Source: GCA-020345945 sp964596985 (lineage in GTDB: Archaea > Thermoproteota > Bathyarchaeia > RBG-16-48-13 > GCA-020345945). From it: a stretch of 64,000 nucleotides of DNA. The DNA is taken from assembly GCA_964596985.1 (NCBI GenBank), contig CAZQWG010000007.1:1-64000 (forward strand), read 5' to 3'. This document shows positions 42,048 through 50,294 of this stretch, one piece after another; within the stretch, counting starts at the first letter, position 1, and the number at the start of each line of letters is the position of its first letter. The translations under genes and the position numbers were made by a program. The notes beneath the pieces are model-generated. The model did no database searches. It had not been told where the DNA came from and saw only the letters and a program-made list of their open reading frames with translations.

Positions 42048-43219
42048 TGTCGGCGATCCGCATTCCCTTCGGGCCTCAACATCCAGCGCTGAAAGAACCC
42101 CTGAACTTCACCTTCGAAGTGGATGATGAGAAAGTAGTCTCTGTCAAACTTCGCATCGGTTATGCCCACAGGGGAATCGAGAGGCTAGCTGAAGAACGAA
42201 CATATGTTCAGAACCTTTACCTAGTGGAGCGAGTGTGTGGAATCTGTTCCCAAGCCCACTCGATATGCTACTCTCAGGCAGTGGAAGAAATTCTAGGGGT
42301 TGAAATACCCGCTAGAGCCCGGTTCCTTCGTACTATCATAGCCGAGTTGGAACGAATACAAAGCCACTATCTTTGGTTAGGAGTCACTGCCCATGCGATG
42401 GGTTTCGACACACTCTTCATGTACCTATGGCGGGATCGAGAAACCATAATGGATCTAGTGGAGACCATATCGGGGAAACGCGTGAACTACGGGGTGAATA
42501 CCATTGGTGGAATGCGTAGAGATCTGACAAACACGATGGTGAACCAAATAAAAAAGGGACTTGACACACTGACTGAGAGGACGAGGTACTACAAGAGACT
42601 AGCCTTGACAGAACCTACAATCCTAAAGCGCACTATCGACATAGGGAAGTTGAGTCCTAAAGACGCCTTAAAACTGTGTGCCGTCGGTCCCACATTAAGG
42701 GCAAGCGGAATCATACAGGATGTCAGAGCTGACGATCCATACGCTGCCTACGACGAGATAGACTTCAACGTAGTAACACACGATGGTTGTGACGTTGCCA
42801 GCAGGCTGTATGTCCGATGCGATGAAATCCTAGAAAGCATAGAAATAATCCGTTCCGCGTTAGATCATCTTCCAGGAGGAGACATCAGAATCAAGATTCC
42901 GAGAGTGACTCCTGAAGGAGAAGCGGTGAGCCTGGTCGAAGCGCCCCGCGGGGAGGACCTCCACTACGTCAAAGGGGATGGAACGGATAGACCGACTAGA
43001 CTGAAGATTAGAGCGCCCACACTTGCAAACCTGTTGCCATTATGCACTATGCTGACTGGGATGAATATCGCGGACATACCGGTCGTCATAGCTGGAGTAG
43101 ACCTCTGCATAGCCTGTGCTGAGCGTCTTGCCTTCATTGATGCGAGAAAAAATAGACGATGGACCTTGACTAGAGACGAGATACGGGGGTATTCGAAAAG
43201 ATGGTATCGGAAGAAATAA
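42047..43219 (+). CDS. Complex I-like subunit D with hydrogenase-type NiFe cysteine motifs
   Basis: From MSAIRIPFGPQHPALKEPLN the protein has 390 residues. It follows NuoD/hydrogenase large-subunit order: GPQHPA, HRGIERLAE, and then ERVCGICSQAHS with Cys64 and Cys67. Near the C-terminus VDLCIACAERL supplies Cys354 and Cys357. These two CxxC pairs are at the positions that bind Ni and Fe in [NiFe] hydrogenases; complex I NuoD has lost them. A catalytic NiFe centre is therefore plausible, making this a membrane-bound hydrogenase, although the usual DPC of the second motif reads DLC. It overlaps the next gene by 19 bases. Confidence 0.9.
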   Translation: MSAIRIPFGPQHPALKEPLNFTFEVDDEKVVSVKLRIGYAHRGIERLAEERTYVQNLYLVERVCGICSQAHSICYSQAVEEILGVEIPARARFLRTIIAELERIQSHYLWLGVTAHAMGFDTLFMYLWRDRETIMDLVETISGKRVNYGVNTIGGMRRDLTNTMVNQIKKGLDTLTERTRYYKRLALTEPTILKRTIDIGKLSPKDALKLCAVGPTLRASGIIQDVRADDPYAAYDEIDFNVVTHDGCDVASRLYVRCDEILESIEIIRSALDHLPGGDIRIKIPRVTPEGEAVSLVEAPRGEDLHYVKGDGTDRPTRLKIRAPTLANLLPLCTMLTGMNIADIPVVIAGVDLCIACAERLAFIDARKNRRWTLTRDEIRGYSKRWYRKK

Positions 43220-44160
43220 CCTATATCGTCAATCTGTTATTTTTCCCGGGTCTCTTCTTCTTACTTTCCCTAGCATTCTTCAGCGAATGGTTGGACCGAA
43301 AAACCGTAGCTAGGCTCCAGAACCGTTACGGACCGCTATATGCCGGTCCCGGAGGGGTCCTACAACCTTTCGCAGATTTCGTCAAACTATTATCGAAAGA
43401 GGATATAGTGCCTGCTGCCGCAGACAAGTCTTTCTTCACCTTGACCCCGATTCTGCTTCTCGCTCTATCCTTAGCACCCCTATTTATGATTCCCATGGCT
43501 GATAGCACAGCCCTTGTCTGGTTTGAAGGCGACCTTATCGCTATCCTATTCATGACAACCCTGATGGCCTTGACTATGTTTGTGGCCGCATGGTCCTCAA
43601 CAAGCCGATTCAGTGCCATCGGTGGGATGAGGGTTGGACTCCAGATGTTCGGATACGAGATACCTATGACAATCGCCGTGATCGGTCCAGCCATATCATC
43701 TGGAAGCCTATCCGTAAGCAGGATTGTCCAGATACAGAGCCAAGGACCTTGGTTCTTGGCAACTCAGCCCATAGGTTTCACCGTTCTCACCATATGTTTG
43801 CTGGCGGAGCTTCAGAAAGTACCTTTCGACATTCCAAAAGCTGAAACTGAGATTGTGACCGGTTGGCTAGTGGAGTTCAGCGGCAAGAAGTTGGCCTTGA
43901 TTAGGTTAGCGAAGAACCTTGAAACGGTCCTTGCAGGGTCTCTGATGACCTCCTTGTATCTAGGAGGACCGTTGGGACCTTGGGGATTGCATCCGGCAGT
44001 ATATTACTTAGTAAAGCTTGTTGTATGCATTCTGATTCTCGCCAACCTACGAGCATTATTCGCGAGGTTCAGAATTGACCAAGTACTTATAGTAGCATGG
44101 AGGTATCTGACCCCACTGGCACTCCTCCAAGTACTCTTGATAGAGTTGATGTCTAGGTGA
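43201..44160 (+). CDS. nuoH: Complex I-like membrane subunit H
   Basis: A 319-residue protein with eight predicted helices. Family signatures are WLDRKTVARLQNRYGPLYAGPGGVLQPFADFVKLLSKED near the N-terminus and the AELQKVPFDIPKAETEIVTGWLVEFSG loop, with the conserved acidic residues that line the quinone/proton entry in NuoH and the equivalent in HyfC/MbhM. It anchors the peripheral arm to the membrane. Translation is coupled to subunit D through an overlap of 19 bases. Confidence 0.94.
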   Translation: MVSEEITYIVNLLFFPGLFFLLSLAFFSEWLDRKTVARLQNRYGPLYAGPGGVLQPFADFVKLLSKEDIVPAAADKSFFTLTPILLLALSLAPLFMIPMADSTALVWFEGDLIAILFMTTLMALTMFVAAWSSTSRFSAIGGMRVGLQMFGYEIPMTIAVIGPAISSGSLSVSRIVQIQSQGPWFLATQPIGFTVLTICLLAELQKVPFDIPKAETEIVTGWLVEFSGKKLALIRLAKNLETVLAGSLMTSLYLGGPLGPWGLHPAVYYLVKLVVCILILANLRALFARFRIDQVLIVAWRYLTPLALLQVLLIELMSR

Positions 44161-44164
44161 TCCT

Positions 44165-44548
44165 ATGACTATGGAGAAGGAATTGTTGAGAAATGCTTTG
44201 AAGAAACCGGTAACATTGCTGTATCCCTCTGAGAAAGTTCTGCCAGTGGAGAGGATTCGGGGCAGAGTCGTCTGGGAAATTGAAGAATGCATCGGATGTG
44301 GTCTCTGTCCGAGGATCTGTCCGTCGGAAGCGATCGAGATGATTGGCAAGGGGCTTGTAGCGGATATCATATACCATCTCGATAGATGCATCTTCTGCGG
44401 GGAGTGTACCGATATTTGTCCAACCAAAGCGGTCAGGACAACCTCTGATTATGAGCTGGCATCGGCTGCTCGTGAAGAGATGGTGTTCCAGTATAGGCGA
44501 GGAGAGAGGGAATCTCAGTCAAGAAAAGAGAAGAGCAGAGGAGAGTAG
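44165..44548 (+). CDS. nuoI: Complex I-like ferredoxin subunit I
   Basis: A 127-residue protein with two 4Fe-4S motifs: Cys42, 45, 48, 52 (CIGCGLCPRIC) and Cys75, 78, 81, 85 (CIFCGECTDIC). It passes electrons into subunit B. No NuoEFG or FpoF gene is in the window, so a soluble ferredoxin is a likely partner, as for Mbh, Ech and the headless Fpo-like complexes. The C-terminal 30 residues are charged and probably flexible. Confidence 0.93.
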   Translation: MTMEKELLRNALKKPVTLLYPSEKVLPVERIRGRVVWEIEECIGCGLCPRICPSEAIEMIGKGLVADIIYHLDRCIFCGECTDICPTKAVRTTSDYELASAAREEMVFQYRRGERESQSRKEKSRGE

Positions 44549-44584
44549 AAGACTTCTATCGAATCAGTGAATAGGGTGTGCGAA

Positions 44585-44818
44585 ATGATCCAAATACTAT
44601 TGATTCTGGCGACGTTAGTTTTGGCTATTCTTAGTGTAGAGGTTAGAGACTTGTTATACGCGGTTCTTTGTCTAGGGGGGATGTGTATTACCATCGGGGT
44701 TCTTTTCGGATTTCTGAACGCCTTTTATGTAATGTTATTTCAATTCATGATTTATGCGGGAGTCACAATCGTCCTGTTCGCATCAGTAATCATGCTAACG
44801 GAGAGAGGGAAAGATTGA
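44585..44818 (+). CDS. Complex I-like subunit J, N-terminal half
   Basis: A 77-residue protein (83 if a GTG at 44567 is used) with three helices. LYAVLCLGGMCITIGVLFGFLNAFYVMLFQFMIYAGVTIVLFASVIML matches the first part of NuoJ/FpoJ, including the YxG-type kink (IYAG). Its stop overlaps a TTG start of the next gene, which carries the remaining part of subunit J. The family name is clear; the split is unusual outside archaeal Fpo-like operons. Confidence 0.85.
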   Translation: MIQILLILATLVLAILSVEVRDLLYAVLCLGGMCITIGVLFGFLNAFYVMLFQFMIYAGVTIVLFASVIMLTERGKD

Positions 44819-45093
44819 GGATTGGATTGTTGAGGATTATTGGCTCTGGGGCTGTCGTTATCGTAGCATTTTTACTATTTGTCACTCTTCAACAAGGATT
44901 TGCGCCTTTCGAGTTCTGCCAGTTTCACATAGAAGAGACATCAATCCCTATTGAGGGAGACATAGGTCGTGAGGTTGGCCGTGTTCTTTGGGGCGAACGC
45001 CAATTGGATATGGTCGCCATAGGATTCTTGTTGTTCGTGACAGCTACTGGCTGTACATGTATCTTGAGGTCTGAGAGAGAAGACACATGTTGA
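44815..45093 (+). CDS. Complex I-like subunit J, C-terminal half
   Basis: Reading from a TTG that overlaps the previous stop (TTGA) gives 92 residues with two helices: IIGSGAVVIVAFLLFVTLQQ and MVAIGFLLFVTATGCTCILR. The loop between carries GDIGREVGRVLWGERQLD, comparable to the IGxxLFG... segment of the NuoJ C-terminal half. The gene is too closely packed to start elsewhere, and the only alternative is an ORF reaching back into the upstream gene. It overlaps subunit K by seven bases. Confidence 0.75.
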   Translation: MRIGLLRIIGSGAVVIVAFLLFVTLQQGFAPFEFCQFHIEETSIPIEGDIGREVGRVLWGERQLDMVAIGFLLFVTATGCTCILRSEREDTC

Positions 45094-45404
45094 CATCGTT
45101 GAACTACTACTTGGCATGTTCTCTGGCGCTGTACTTGATAGGTATCTATTGCCTTGTTGTCAAGCGGAATATGATCAGACTCCTGATTGCCTTGGAGATA
45201 CTGATGAATGCCGCAAATCTGAGCCTCGTAGCCTTCTCAAGCTATGGTGTCCCCGGATTCGTTCATCCTCTTGCTCACGCACTGAGCATTTTGTCCATTG
45301 GGGTCGGCGGATGTGTTATCGCGTTAGGGTTAGCCCTCACGCTCAATGCTTACAGGCATTATAAGACTTTGGACGTAAGGAAGCTGAGGAGGCTCAGGTG
45401 GTAA
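45087..45404 (+). CDS. nuoK: Complex I-like subunit K
   Basis: A 105-residue protein with three helices of the NuoK/MrpC/MbhG family. IRLLIALEILMNAANLSLVAFS contains the conserved glutamate (Glu37) of the proton path, and HALSILSIGVGGCVIALGLALTLNAYR is the usual third helix. Overlapped by subunit J and followed directly by the antiporter gene without a gap, as expected for an operon. Confidence 0.92.
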   Translation: MLTSLNYYLACSLALYLIGIYCLVVKRNMIRLLIALEILMNAANLSLVAFSSYGVPGFVHPLAHALSILSIGVGGCVIALGLALTLNAYRHYKTLDVRKLRRLRW

Positions 45405-46910
45405 GTGCTCACCCCCTTGTTGGATGCGATGTTATTCTTCACCATTATGACTCCAACAGTTGGGCTGATAGCTATCAGGATTAAACAGAGGAGACTCGCT
45501 GGGTTACACGCACTGGCAGGTTTTTCTCTTGCTCTTGGATTGCTCTTGCCACTCTACAACGAGGTCGAGGCTCAAGGGGCAGTTATAATTGTCCTGGGAT
45601 CCCCTACCAGTCTGCTAGTAGGGACATCTCTGGTGATCGATCTTCTCAGCATTTTCTTAACGTCCATCTTTGTAGTCATCGGTCTTATGGCTACAATTCA
45701 CTCCATCGAATACATGGAGAATAGCACCGGGCTTGTTGGATACTACACGGCATTGTTGGGGATGGTTACTGGTATGATCGGTGTTACTATGGCGGGAGAT
45801 TTTTTCACTCTGTTTATCTTCTGGGAGATCATGTGTGTATGCAGCTATGCCTTGGTCGCCTTCGGCAGGGAAACCTGGACGCCAGCTGAAGCCGGATACA
45901 AGTACCTGATTATGAGTGGAACTGGCAGTGTAACAGCCTTTTTTGGCATGTCCTTGCTCTACGGAATGACTGGAACCCTCAACATACCATTCGTCTCTAT
46001 GAGTCTGGCTCAGTCGGTGGGCGACGTCTGGATGCACGTAGCCCTTACAATGTTTGTGATCGGTTTCGGTCTGCAGGCAGGGATGGCACCTCTGCATACA
46101 TGGCTTCCGGACGCCCACTCCGCTGCCCCAAGCCCAGTTAGTGCAGTGTTGTCTGGAGCTATGGTAAAAACTGGTGTGTATGGGTTAATCCGAATCCTCT
46201 TCGCGACTCTCATACCTATGAGAGCGGTGTGGCAGACAATGATAGCTGTGCTGGCTCTTGCAACCATGTTCACAGGGAATTTTATGGCTCTGCTACAGGA
46301 TGATATTAAACGACTTCTGGCTTTCAGCACAGTTTCGAATATGGGTTACATTCTCTTGGGGATAGCTACCGGGACAGTAACAGGTTTGACTGGGAGTCTC
46401 TTTCACATCTTGAACCATGCCGTCGTGAAAGGACTACTCTTCCTTTGCGCCGGTTCATTTATCCGTGGTGCACAGACGGGAAGTCTCAAAGAACTCAAAG
46501 GCATAAGGCACAGAATGCCTGTAACGAGTAGCTTATTACTATTGGGCACCCTTGCGATGGCAGGAATTCCAACCCTGAATATTTTTTGGAGTGAAGCGGC
46601 AATAGTAACAGCGTGCCTCAGTGCCGATATGCCCGTCTTCTCGGTCTTGATGATAGTCAACCTAGCGATTTCCGGGGTGTACTGTCTCCGCCTAATACAA
46701 ACGATAATGTCGAAGGATGAGACGAAGAACGCAAGGGGAGCAACTAAGACGCCGCCATCGATGCTTGCACCGAAGTTGATCCTGGCTTCGATCTCTCTCA
46801 TAATAGGTTTGTATCCCGCACCGTTTCAATCGATCGCAGAAGAAGCTGCTCGCACAGCCTTGGATGTTGAAGCCTACATCAGCGCCCAGCAGTTGCTCCA
46901 GCGCGCATAA
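45405..46910 (+). CDS. Complex I-like antiporter subunit (NuoL/M/N type)
   Basis: A 501-residue, about 14-helix pump subunit starting with GTG directly after the nuoK stop. Marks are FFTLFIFWEIMCVCSYALVAF (conserved Glu), KYLIMSGTGSVTAFFGMSLLYG (Lys), GMAPLHTWLPDAHSAAPSPVSAVLSGAMVKTGVYG, LLAFSTVSNMGYILLGI and FHILNHAVVKGLLFLCAG. There is no long lateral C-terminal helix of true NuoL, so NuoM/N- or MbhH-like. It is the last gene of the operon. Together with the divergent 38492-40012 gene, it gives two pump modules. Confidence 0.9.
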   Translation: MLTPLLDAMLFFTIMTPTVGLIAIRIKQRRLAGLHALAGFSLALGLLLPLYNEVEAQGAVIIVLGSPTSLLVGTSLVIDLLSIFLTSIFVVIGLMATIHSIEYMENSTGLVGYYTALLGMVTGMIGVTMAGDFFTLFIFWEIMCVCSYALVAFGRETWTPAEAGYKYLIMSGTGSVTAFFGMSLLYGMTGTLNIPFVSMSLAQSVGDVWMHVALTMFVIGFGLQAGMAPLHTWLPDAHSAAPSPVSAVLSGAMVKTGVYGLIRILFATLIPMRAVWQTMIAVLALATMFTGNFMALLQDDIKRLLAFSTVSNMGYILLGIATGTVTGLTGSLFHILNHAVVKGLLFLCAGSFIRGAQTGSLKELKGIRHRMPVTSSLLLLGTLAMAGIPTLNIFWSEAAIVTACLSADMPVFSVLMIVNLAISGVYCLRLIQTIMSKDETKNARGATKTPPSMLAPKLILASISLIIGLYPAPFQSIAEEAARTALDVEAYISAQQLLQRA

Positions 46911-47034
46911 CTCAACAAAAAAAACTGTAGAAATGGATTCAAACAGCTTCTTTTCCCGAAATAAACCCGAAATGAGGCGTTATTGGTGCGGCCGCCGAGA
47001 TTCGAACCCCAGAAACACCCCCAGTTAGACCCCC
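46911..47034. repeat. tRNA-like repeat, copy missing its left end
   Basis: CTTTTCCCGAAATAAACCCG...GGTGCGGCCGCCGAGATTCG...CACCCCCAGTTAGACCCCC matches the full copy at 59191-59332 and ends with the intact right terminal repeat. The left 35-45 bases are replaced by A-rich sequence after the operon's last stop. Confidence 0.85.
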
Positions 47035-47163
47035 AAGCTTAGAGAAAGGAGAGTTGGCAACAGGATCTTGATACGAATTTGCTGGCAAATGGCTGTGGCG
47101 CTAATTCAATTTGCTTGAATGGTTCTCACGGTTTATTCATTCATTTCATAATTAATCGGTGCG

Positions 47164-47616
47164 CTATGCAAATACTTCTGAAGATTTGATCTTGTTTAGC
47201 GCTACGCATGCTTCTACATCAAGAACCCCTTCGATGCTTTGAATTTCTTTGATACACTCATCCAGTTCTTCGATGTCTCCTACCTGTACGATCGCTAGGA
47301 TCCCACATTTTCCAGTCATATGGTAGGCTTCTATAATACATGGCATATTCACCAAGAAATCGGTCACTCTTTCTAAGCGTCTGCCTGCTGGATGAATCTG
47401 CAGTGTGGCTGTCAGATTCTTTCCCACCTTCTTTGCATTAACTACAATCGTGAACCTCTCGATCAATTTGTCCCTCAACATCTTCTCCACCCTTCTCCTG
47501 ACAGCTGAAGGGGATCTGCGTACCATTCTTGCTAACTCCATGTAAGATATTCTTCCATACTTGCCTAGAATTTCTAGGATTTCCTGATCGATCTTGTCCA
47601 ATCCTGTCCTAGACAA
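47164..47616 (-). CDS. Lrp/AsnC-family transcriptional regulator
   Basis: A 150-residue protein. The helix-turn-helix is DKIDQEILEILGKYGRISYMELARMVRRSPSAVRRRVEKMLRDKLIERF, followed by the RAM/Lrp sensor domain (VTDFLVNMPCIIEAYHMTGKCGILAIVQVGDIEELDECIKEIQSIEGVLDVEA). Such proteins sense amino acids or other small effectors as octamers. It is divergent from the metVF cluster and shares the intergenic region with it, so it may control both sides. Two direct repeats lie just upstream of its start. Confidence 0.92.
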   Translation of the reverse strand: MSRTGLDKIDQEILEILGKYGRISYMELARMVRRSPSAVRRRVEKMLRDKLIERFTIVVNAKKVGKNLTATLQIHPAGRRLERVTDFLVNMPCIIEAYHMTGKCGILAIVQVGDIEELDECIKEIQSIEGVLDVEACVALNKIKSSEVFA

Positions 47617-47690
47617 CGAGTCTTCCCACCTTTCACGATGCTAGATATCACATCTTTCAGTGTTAATTAATATGGTGCTGATTCCACAAT

Positions 47691-47750
47691 AAAAATGATC
47701 GTTCCCACCTATTTCCGTATGTATTATCGAAAAAAATGATTGTTCATACA
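47691..47750. promoter_or_regulatory. Paired direct repeats upstream of the Lrp gene
   Basis: AAAAATGATCGTTCCCA (47691) and AAAAATGATTGTTCATA (47732) are related direct repeats 41 bases apart, close to four helical turns. This phased arrangement suits Lrp-type binding and looping. It is 75-135 bases upstream of the Lrp start codon. Confidence 0.4.
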
Positions 47751-47921
47751 CCGCAAACCTTAAGAATAGAGGGGTTGACGGTGTGGATCTCTGCATTTTC
47801 TTGACAATGTTTTACGATTTCGATCTTCTCCCAACCAAGAATCAGCATTCCCCATATATTATTCGATTCTTTTCGACAACTCCAGCCTCAACCCATTATA
47901 TGTTACATGGAGGTGGTAGAG

Positions 47922-48542
47922 ATGGCCGTATTCTACATATTGGGTGACAAGGAGACAGAGTGTGAGGGCAGTATCGCCTCTGTCGGATACGGAGAGGATC
48001 TGGCATTCTATGCGATAGCAGGAGACTATGATGAACCAACTCATGCTGTGAAGAAAAAATCCTCGCTTCATTACCCGGATCTATTGCGGATTGTGGAGAA
48101 GAAAGCCTCATTGCATTTCCCAGGTCTACTGGACACGAGGAAATCTTGGTTGAGAATCATAAAAGCACCTTTGAATGAAGTAGTGATCCCTGACCACATA
48201 TTCAACCAAGCACTCAGAAGGCTCCCAGGAAGGAAAATCGGGGAAAAGGAGATCCCAGCGGAGATCGCTGTTCCACTGGAGATCGAACTCGCTCCCATCG
48301 TCAGCTTCGGTAACGAAGAATCTGAAATCGAGTATCGGGGCATCCTCAAGAAAAGAACCCTATTGTGCAAGAGGGAGGTCTGCGCTCTAGAGAAATGCAG
48401 CTCCACTGACGCCGTTTTTGTAGAGCTTAATGGAGAGCCCTTCTGGAAGTTTGTTCCCGGAGGGAATAGAAAAAAAGCCCAATTTGCACCAGCACGAATC
48501 GCGCAAGTGCAGCCACTCATCGAGATACCTGTCCGAGTGTGA
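47922..48542 (+). CDS. Conserved-looking protein of unknown function at the head of the metVF cluster
   Basis: A 206-residue protein from MAVFYILGDKETECEGSIAS. I do not recognise it. It is mixed alpha/beta with no membrane segment. A possible metal site is LCKREVCALEKC (three cysteines near residue 150). The ATG at 47922 follows GGAGGTGG, a strong ribosome site, and is preferred to the in-frame ATG at 47907 that would lie inside that site. The metV-like gene starts six bases after its stop, so it is in the same operon; a role with MetV/MetF is inferred. Confidence 0.75.
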   Translation: MAVFYILGDKETECEGSIASVGYGEDLAFYAIAGDYDEPTHAVKKKSSLHYPDLLRIVEKKASLHFPGLLDTRKSWLRIIKAPLNEVVIPDHIFNQALRRLPGRKIGEKEIPAEIAVPLEIELAPIVSFGNEESEIEYRGILKKRTLLCKREVCALEKCSSTDAVFVELNGEPFWKFVPGGNRKKAQFAPARIAQVQPLIEIPVRV

Positions 48543-48548
48543 TGGGGA

Positions 48549-49199
48549 GTGATAATAACTGCTCCGAAGCCTTTCTTAAAGGTCCTCACTATGCTCCAAC
48601 CTTATGGCAAGGTCTTCATTGTAGGCTGCGGGAACTGCGCAACAGTCTGCCAGACAGGTGGCGAGAAGCAAGTAGAGGAGATGGCAAAGAAGATAGGAGA
48701 GATCAAGAACATCATTGGAATTACCGTTATTGAAAACCCCTGTGATGAGAGACTAGCAAAGAAAGAGCTTAGCAAAGAGGTCATAGAAAAACAGCCCGAC
48801 GCTCTCCTAGTTATGGCGTGCGGTGTCGGCGTACAGACGCTCACCGAGCTTTTCAACATACCATGCATCCCTGCCTTAGATACAGAGTTCCTCGGAAAGG
48901 TTGAGAGAGTAGGACGATTCTTCGAGAGATGCAGGGCCTGCGGCGACTGCCTACTCTATGAAACCAGTGGCATATGCCCTGTAACCAGATGTGCAAAAGG
49001 GCTTCTTAACGGTCCCTGTGGAGGTCAAGCAGACGGCAAGTGTGAAGTAGGAGGCTGGCAGAATGACTGCGCTTGGGTCCTGATATTCGAGAAGCTCAAG
49101 AAGCAAGGTCGACTAGACCAGTTCATGAAGTTTAGAGAACCACGGGACTATAAGATCAAGGCTGGTCCGGGCGAACTTGTATTGGGGAGAGTGAGATGA
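48549..49199 (+). CDS. metV: MetV-like methylenetetrahydrofolate reductase partner subunit
   Basis: A 216-residue protein starting with GTG. The pattern is VFIVGCGNCATVCQTGGEKQV, then VMACGVGVQTL, and a C-terminal Cys-rich domain RCRACGDCLLYETSGICPVTRCAKGLLNGPCGGQADGKCEVGG, the MetV/MTHFR-C-terminal signature. In acetogens MetV is an iron-sulfur partner of MetF. Its last four bases overlap the metF start (ATGA). The pair implies methylene-H4folate reduction, with ferredoxin or another low-potential donor rather than NADH as a possible electron source. Confidence 0.9.
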   Translation: MIITAPKPFLKVLTMLQPYGKVFIVGCGNCATVCQTGGEKQVEEMAKKIGEIKNIIGITVIENPCDERLAKKELSKEVIEKQPDALLVMACGVGVQTLTELFNIPCIPALDTEFLGKVERVGRFFERCRACGDCLLYETSGICPVTRCAKGLLNGPCGGQADGKCEVGGWQNDCAWVLIFEKLKKQGRLDQFMKFREPRDYKIKAGPGELVLGRVR

Positions 49200-50194
49200 A
49201 AACCCTTCAGAGCAACCTCATGTTCAACCTCGTAAAAGGCATCTTCACGATCACAGGGGAGATCGAACCGGAGAAAACAACAAGCATACACGATATCCTG
49301 TCAACAGCCATGACTTTGAAGGGGTACGTTACCGCGGTTAACGTGACCGACAATCCCCAAGGCTTCGCGTATATGAGTGGCTTCTACCCCTGCCATCTCA
49401 TCCAAGAAGAGATCGGCTTAGAAGTGGTATACCAACTCACCTGCCGTGACAGGAATCGACTCGCCCTATTCTCAGACCTCTTGGCAGCCGGGGCCGGAGG
49501 AATAAGGAATGTCCTCGCCCTGACCGGAGACTATACAAGCCTCGGCGACATGCCCGAAGCAAAGCCAGTCTTCGACCTCGACTCAGTCCAGCTTACCCGC
49601 ATGATGAAACGTATGGTCGAGGAAGGCGTAGACCCCAATGGGAATCTAATCAAACGTCCACCAAGGTTCCATATCGGTGTCGCAGCCAACCCCAACTCTG
49701 ATCCATTGGAACCGGAGATATTGAAGCTGGAGAAGAAGCTGCTTGCAGGAGCCGAATTCATTCAGACACAGGTAGTATACGAGATCGAGAAGGCAAAGAG
49801 ATTCCTAGCAGAGACCTCGTACTTAGATGTCCCGATACTGATCGGGGTTTGCCCCCTGAAGAGCATAAAAATGGCAAAGTGGCTGGACAAAGAATGCCCG
49901 GGGATAAACATTCCCCGTCAATTCATGGAGAGGCTTGTCGTAGCCAAGGAGAGAAGGGGTAAGCCCGGGGTTCTTGAAGAAAATATAGAATTCTTCGGCG
50001 AGTTCTTGCGAGAGTTGAGGAGAACAACGAGTGCCGCTGGCTGCCACATAATGGCTGTCGGATTCGAATGGATCGTGCCTAAGATCGTGGAGAGGGCCGG
50101 GTTGAAGAGGGTCTTCGACTGGCGAAGTATACTTGAAGGAGAAATAGTTGCCTCATCAAACCCTCAGATCGACTTTAAAAAGCGAGCTGAGTGA
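49196..50194 (+). CDS. metF: Methylenetetrahydrofolate reductase MetF
   Basis: A 332-residue flavoprotein TIM barrel. GIFTITGEIEPEKTTSIHDIL, NVTDNPQGFAYMSG, QLTCRDRNRLALFSDLLAAGAGGIRNVLALTGD (folate/FAD site, with the Asp of TGD), FHIGVAANPNSDP and EFIQTQVVYEIEKAKRF are family marks. It reduces 5,10-methylene- to 5-methyl-H4folate or a pterin analogue, for methionine synthesis or the methyl branch of an acetyl-CoA pathway. Translation is coupled to metV. It has no C-terminal regulatory domain, unlike eukaryotic enzymes. Confidence 0.93.
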   Translation: MKTLQSNLMFNLVKGIFTITGEIEPEKTTSIHDILSTAMTLKGYVTAVNVTDNPQGFAYMSGFYPCHLIQEEIGLEVVYQLTCRDRNRLALFSDLLAAGAGGIRNVLALTGDYTSLGDMPEAKPVFDLDSVQLTRMMKRMVEEGVDPNGNLIKRPPRFHIGVAANPNSDPLEPEILKLEKKLLAGAEFIQTQVVYEIEKAKRFLAETSYLDVPILIGVCPLKSIKMAKWLDKECPGINIPRQFMERLVVAKERRGKPGVLEENIEFFGEFLRELRRTTSAAGCHIMAVGFEWIVPKIVERAGLKRVFDWRSILEGEIVASSNPQIDFKKRAE

Positions 50195-50294
50195 ATGTCT
50201 CCCCTGGAAGCGCAGGATAAGCTCCTCCAAGAAGCGTCACAGGTCCATCCTCCCAAAACAGATTCATAGACAGGAGAAATTGGGATGTGGTGAG

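Noticed and set aside
46985..47034. A genuine tRNA gene at the CCA-ended, T-loop-like segment
   Set aside because: No 5' half with a matching acceptor or anticodon arm is present, the T-stem has mismatches, and the sequence recurs as a repeat.
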